DNA of 64,000 nucleotides from Eopsaltria australis (taxonomy: Eukaryota > Chordata > Aves > Passeriformes > Petroicidae), in contig JAVTVJ010000830.1 in assembly GCA_034509425.1 (NCBI GenBank), positions 186,001 through 250,000 of the forward strand, in the 5' to 3' direction. Below the pieces are notes generated by a model. The model searched no databases. It was not told the DNA's origin and saw only the letters and a list, made by a program, of their open reading frames with translations. Positions 62,485 to 64,000 of this stretch are shown here, in pieces. The first letter of the stretch is position 1. The number at the start of each line of letters is the position of its first letter. The position numbers and the translations under genes are program-made.

Positions 62485-62845
62485 TCAGGTCTGGGTGTCT
62501 GCTTCCTGCTTGTCACTTGTGGGACCACTAGTTGATGTGGGGGCGTCAGCAGGCTTTGATGCGTGATACGGTTTCACGTTTTTTGCTGGAATCTACTTGA
62601 AGCTTGCACCTGTGGAAACACACGCAAACCCCTTCTTCCAGGTTACAAGATTGTGTGGTCCTTCTATTTGTTGTGATTCTAAATTTTTAATCAGAACTGG
62701 GGGGTTCTCTTTCAGTTTTGCTTTTTTGTTGTTTAAGAAATGTCTGTATATTGGGCGATCAGGCTCTTCTGCACAGGTATTCAAAAAATTGTAAACATAC
62801 AAGGTTTTATTCAGTCTCTTTTGAGGTGTAGCCTAGGCGTCTCCC
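62485..62845 (-). pseudogene. Class II ERV integrase C-terminus
   Basis: Minus-strand residues KRLNKTLYVYNFL and RPIYRHFL are the end of the catalytic-core region. PPVLIKNLESQQIEGPHNLV and GFACVSTGASFK are the SH3-like DNA-binding domain of beta/alpharetroviral type. A TAG at 62595-62593 replaces what should be a Trp codon. The frame then continues through IPAKNVKPYH to a TGA at 62487-62485. Everything upstream in pol, including the DDE triad, is absent. Confidence 0.8.
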
Positions 62846-62856
62846 CCTTTCTGTTG

Positions 62857-64000
62857 TCATAAAATGAGTTTTAAAGTGTGATGTGTTCTTTGTAGTGTAG
62901 TTTTCAGTAGTTGTTTAAAATATGAGGAGTAAATATCACTGGTTTTTATTGTTTTTCGCAGTTCTTTTATCTCATGAGTTGGGATAATTACCAGTGTCTT
63001 AGGGGCACCGGATTGTTGGTTAAATATCACAGGCATTGTTAAAGGCGTTAGACTTTCTTCTTTGGAAATCTGTGGTTCAACTTCATGGCAGTCTATTAAT
63101 TGAGAATTATGAAAACATTCTTGGGAGTTTGGTGTATTTTGTGGAGTAGGTGGTATGGTGAAGTCTTTGTCTCTTTGTTGCACAGATTGTGTGGTTGGTT
63201 GTGGTTGTGAGGTCGAGTACAGAGAAGTTCCCGTCGGTGCCAGGGGTGCAGAAGGCGAAGACTCGGCTGGGCATTGGAACAGGTGCGGCTGCGTCCCGGA
63301 GCTGCTTGGGTCGGCTTCGGGGTGCGGCGGCGAAAGCAGTGGGAGTACCGCGGGTGGCTGTGCCTGTGTAGGGGGTGCGGTGGTGTGCTGAGTTAGGTGA
63401 TATAGAGGCACTGGCGCGAGTGGATAATTCGGCGATGTCAGCTGGGGAGCAGGAAGCAGTTGAAGCGACAGCGCGGCCGTGTCTGGATTCGCGGCGGGCA
63501 GCGGCGGCGGGTTGTTCTCCTCAGCGGGGGAAGATACAGGAATGTCGGGAGGCGGGATGAGAGGCGTGAAGGCAGAAGGCACCTGTTGCGGCGGGGTGAT
63601 GGCGGGCGGTGGGGTCGTTGGTGGCTGTGCTGTTACGTGCAGCTGGCGGGAGCCTGTAGGCTGGCCTGGGATGTTGGCTGGATCGACGGGAGAAGCCGTG
63701 GTGGCGTCTGGCCAGGAGGTTGGAGATGCGGCGACCACGGAAGAACATGCAGTCGTGCTTACAGACGGCGCTGTGCTGGCTCGGGGGGGCTTAGGTGGGT
63801 GGGGTGGCTTGTCTCCTGATGCTGTGCTGGGGCTGGGGAATTGTGATGGAACGCCACGGGACAGGGGCAAATCTTCTGCAGTAGCGTGCACCAGGGTTGA
63901 CAGGAGCACCTGCATAGTGTTGGCGGCGGCTGGCGGGGTGTGAGGGTTTGCCGCGTGGCTTGGCTGGGGGGTCGCCGTAGTGGCAGCCACAGGCATAGGA
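62857..64000 (-). pseudogene. Class II ERV gag, proline-rich region and start of capsid
   Basis: An open minus-strand frame enters from beyond the right edge and runs to 62857. The first ~270 residues are very rich in Pro, Ala, Ser and Thr and encoded by GC-rich, CpG-rich DNA, quite unlike the AT-rich neighbours. A PSAP late-domain motif (ESSPSAPLAP) lies at about 63270. Near the end, PVIFNQQSGAPKTLVIIPTH and IKELRKTIKTSDI look like the start of a betaretroviral capsid. The frame then diverges and stops at the deletion junction, beyond which integrase sequence begins. Matrix and the 5' LTR must lie outside the window. Most of capsid, nucleocapsid, protease and RT are deleted. Confidence 0.78.

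Noticed and set aside
63155..63943. Overlapping + strand frames of 60-154 codons
   Set aside because: Shadows of the GC-rich proline-rich gag on the other strand.

Overview
The window looks like a piece of a bird genome, probably a songbird. It is AT-rich non-coding DNA holding CR1 LINE fragments and a dense set of endogenous retrovirus (ERV) pieces. The only host coding exon I can support is a 66-bp exon on the + strand at 35355-35420. It encodes the first RPEL motif of a myocardin-related transcription factor, best matched to MRTFA (MKL1). The rest of the window is therefore read as the two introns flanking this exon. I saw no tRNA, rRNA, CRISPR array or other host gene.

Layout. 1-35354 is upstream intron with CR1 fragments (2427-3195, 7618-7690) and solo LTRs at 3635-5276, 7811-8314, 8780-9364, 10800-12325, 26495-27169 and 29296-29821. 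The MRTFA exon follows. Plain intron runs to 43472. From 43477 to 59039 lies a nested block. An old class I (gammaretrovirus-like) provirus on the - strand, with a 4-bp target duplication CCTT and a tRNA-Trp primer site, holds an ERVL (class III) provirus at 43868-51229 on the + strand inside its own 3' LTR (5-bp duplication TCGAT). That ERVL copy is itself interrupted by a solo LTR of its own family in gag (45558-46090, duplication ATTCC) and by a class II solo LTR in RNase H (48828-49434, duplication AACTGG). A 1.6-kb solo LTR (53758-55375, duplication GGAAC) sits in the interior of the class I provirus. After more intron and a CR1 tail (60095-60232), an internally deleted class II (ERVK/betaretrovirus-like) provirus on the - strand runs from its 3' LTR (61303) off the right edge, ending in a proline-rich gag.

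All the viral genes are broken. The ERVL copy is the best preserved: gag, protease, reverse transcriptase, RNase H and integrase lie in one reading frame once the two nested LTRs are discounted, separated by four in-frame stops. The class I copy keeps only scraps of gag, pro, RNase H and env. In place of integrase it carries about 1.8 kb that looks like the end of a host coding sequence plus its 3' UTR.

The observations I rate highest are: (1) strand-asymmetric C-to-T differences between the two 1.6-kb LTR copies, resembling cytidine-deaminase hypermutation; (2) the host-like cargo block in the class I provirus; (3) a long-LTR family with a conserved splice donor just downstream of its TATA box; (4) the exactly dated nesting order.
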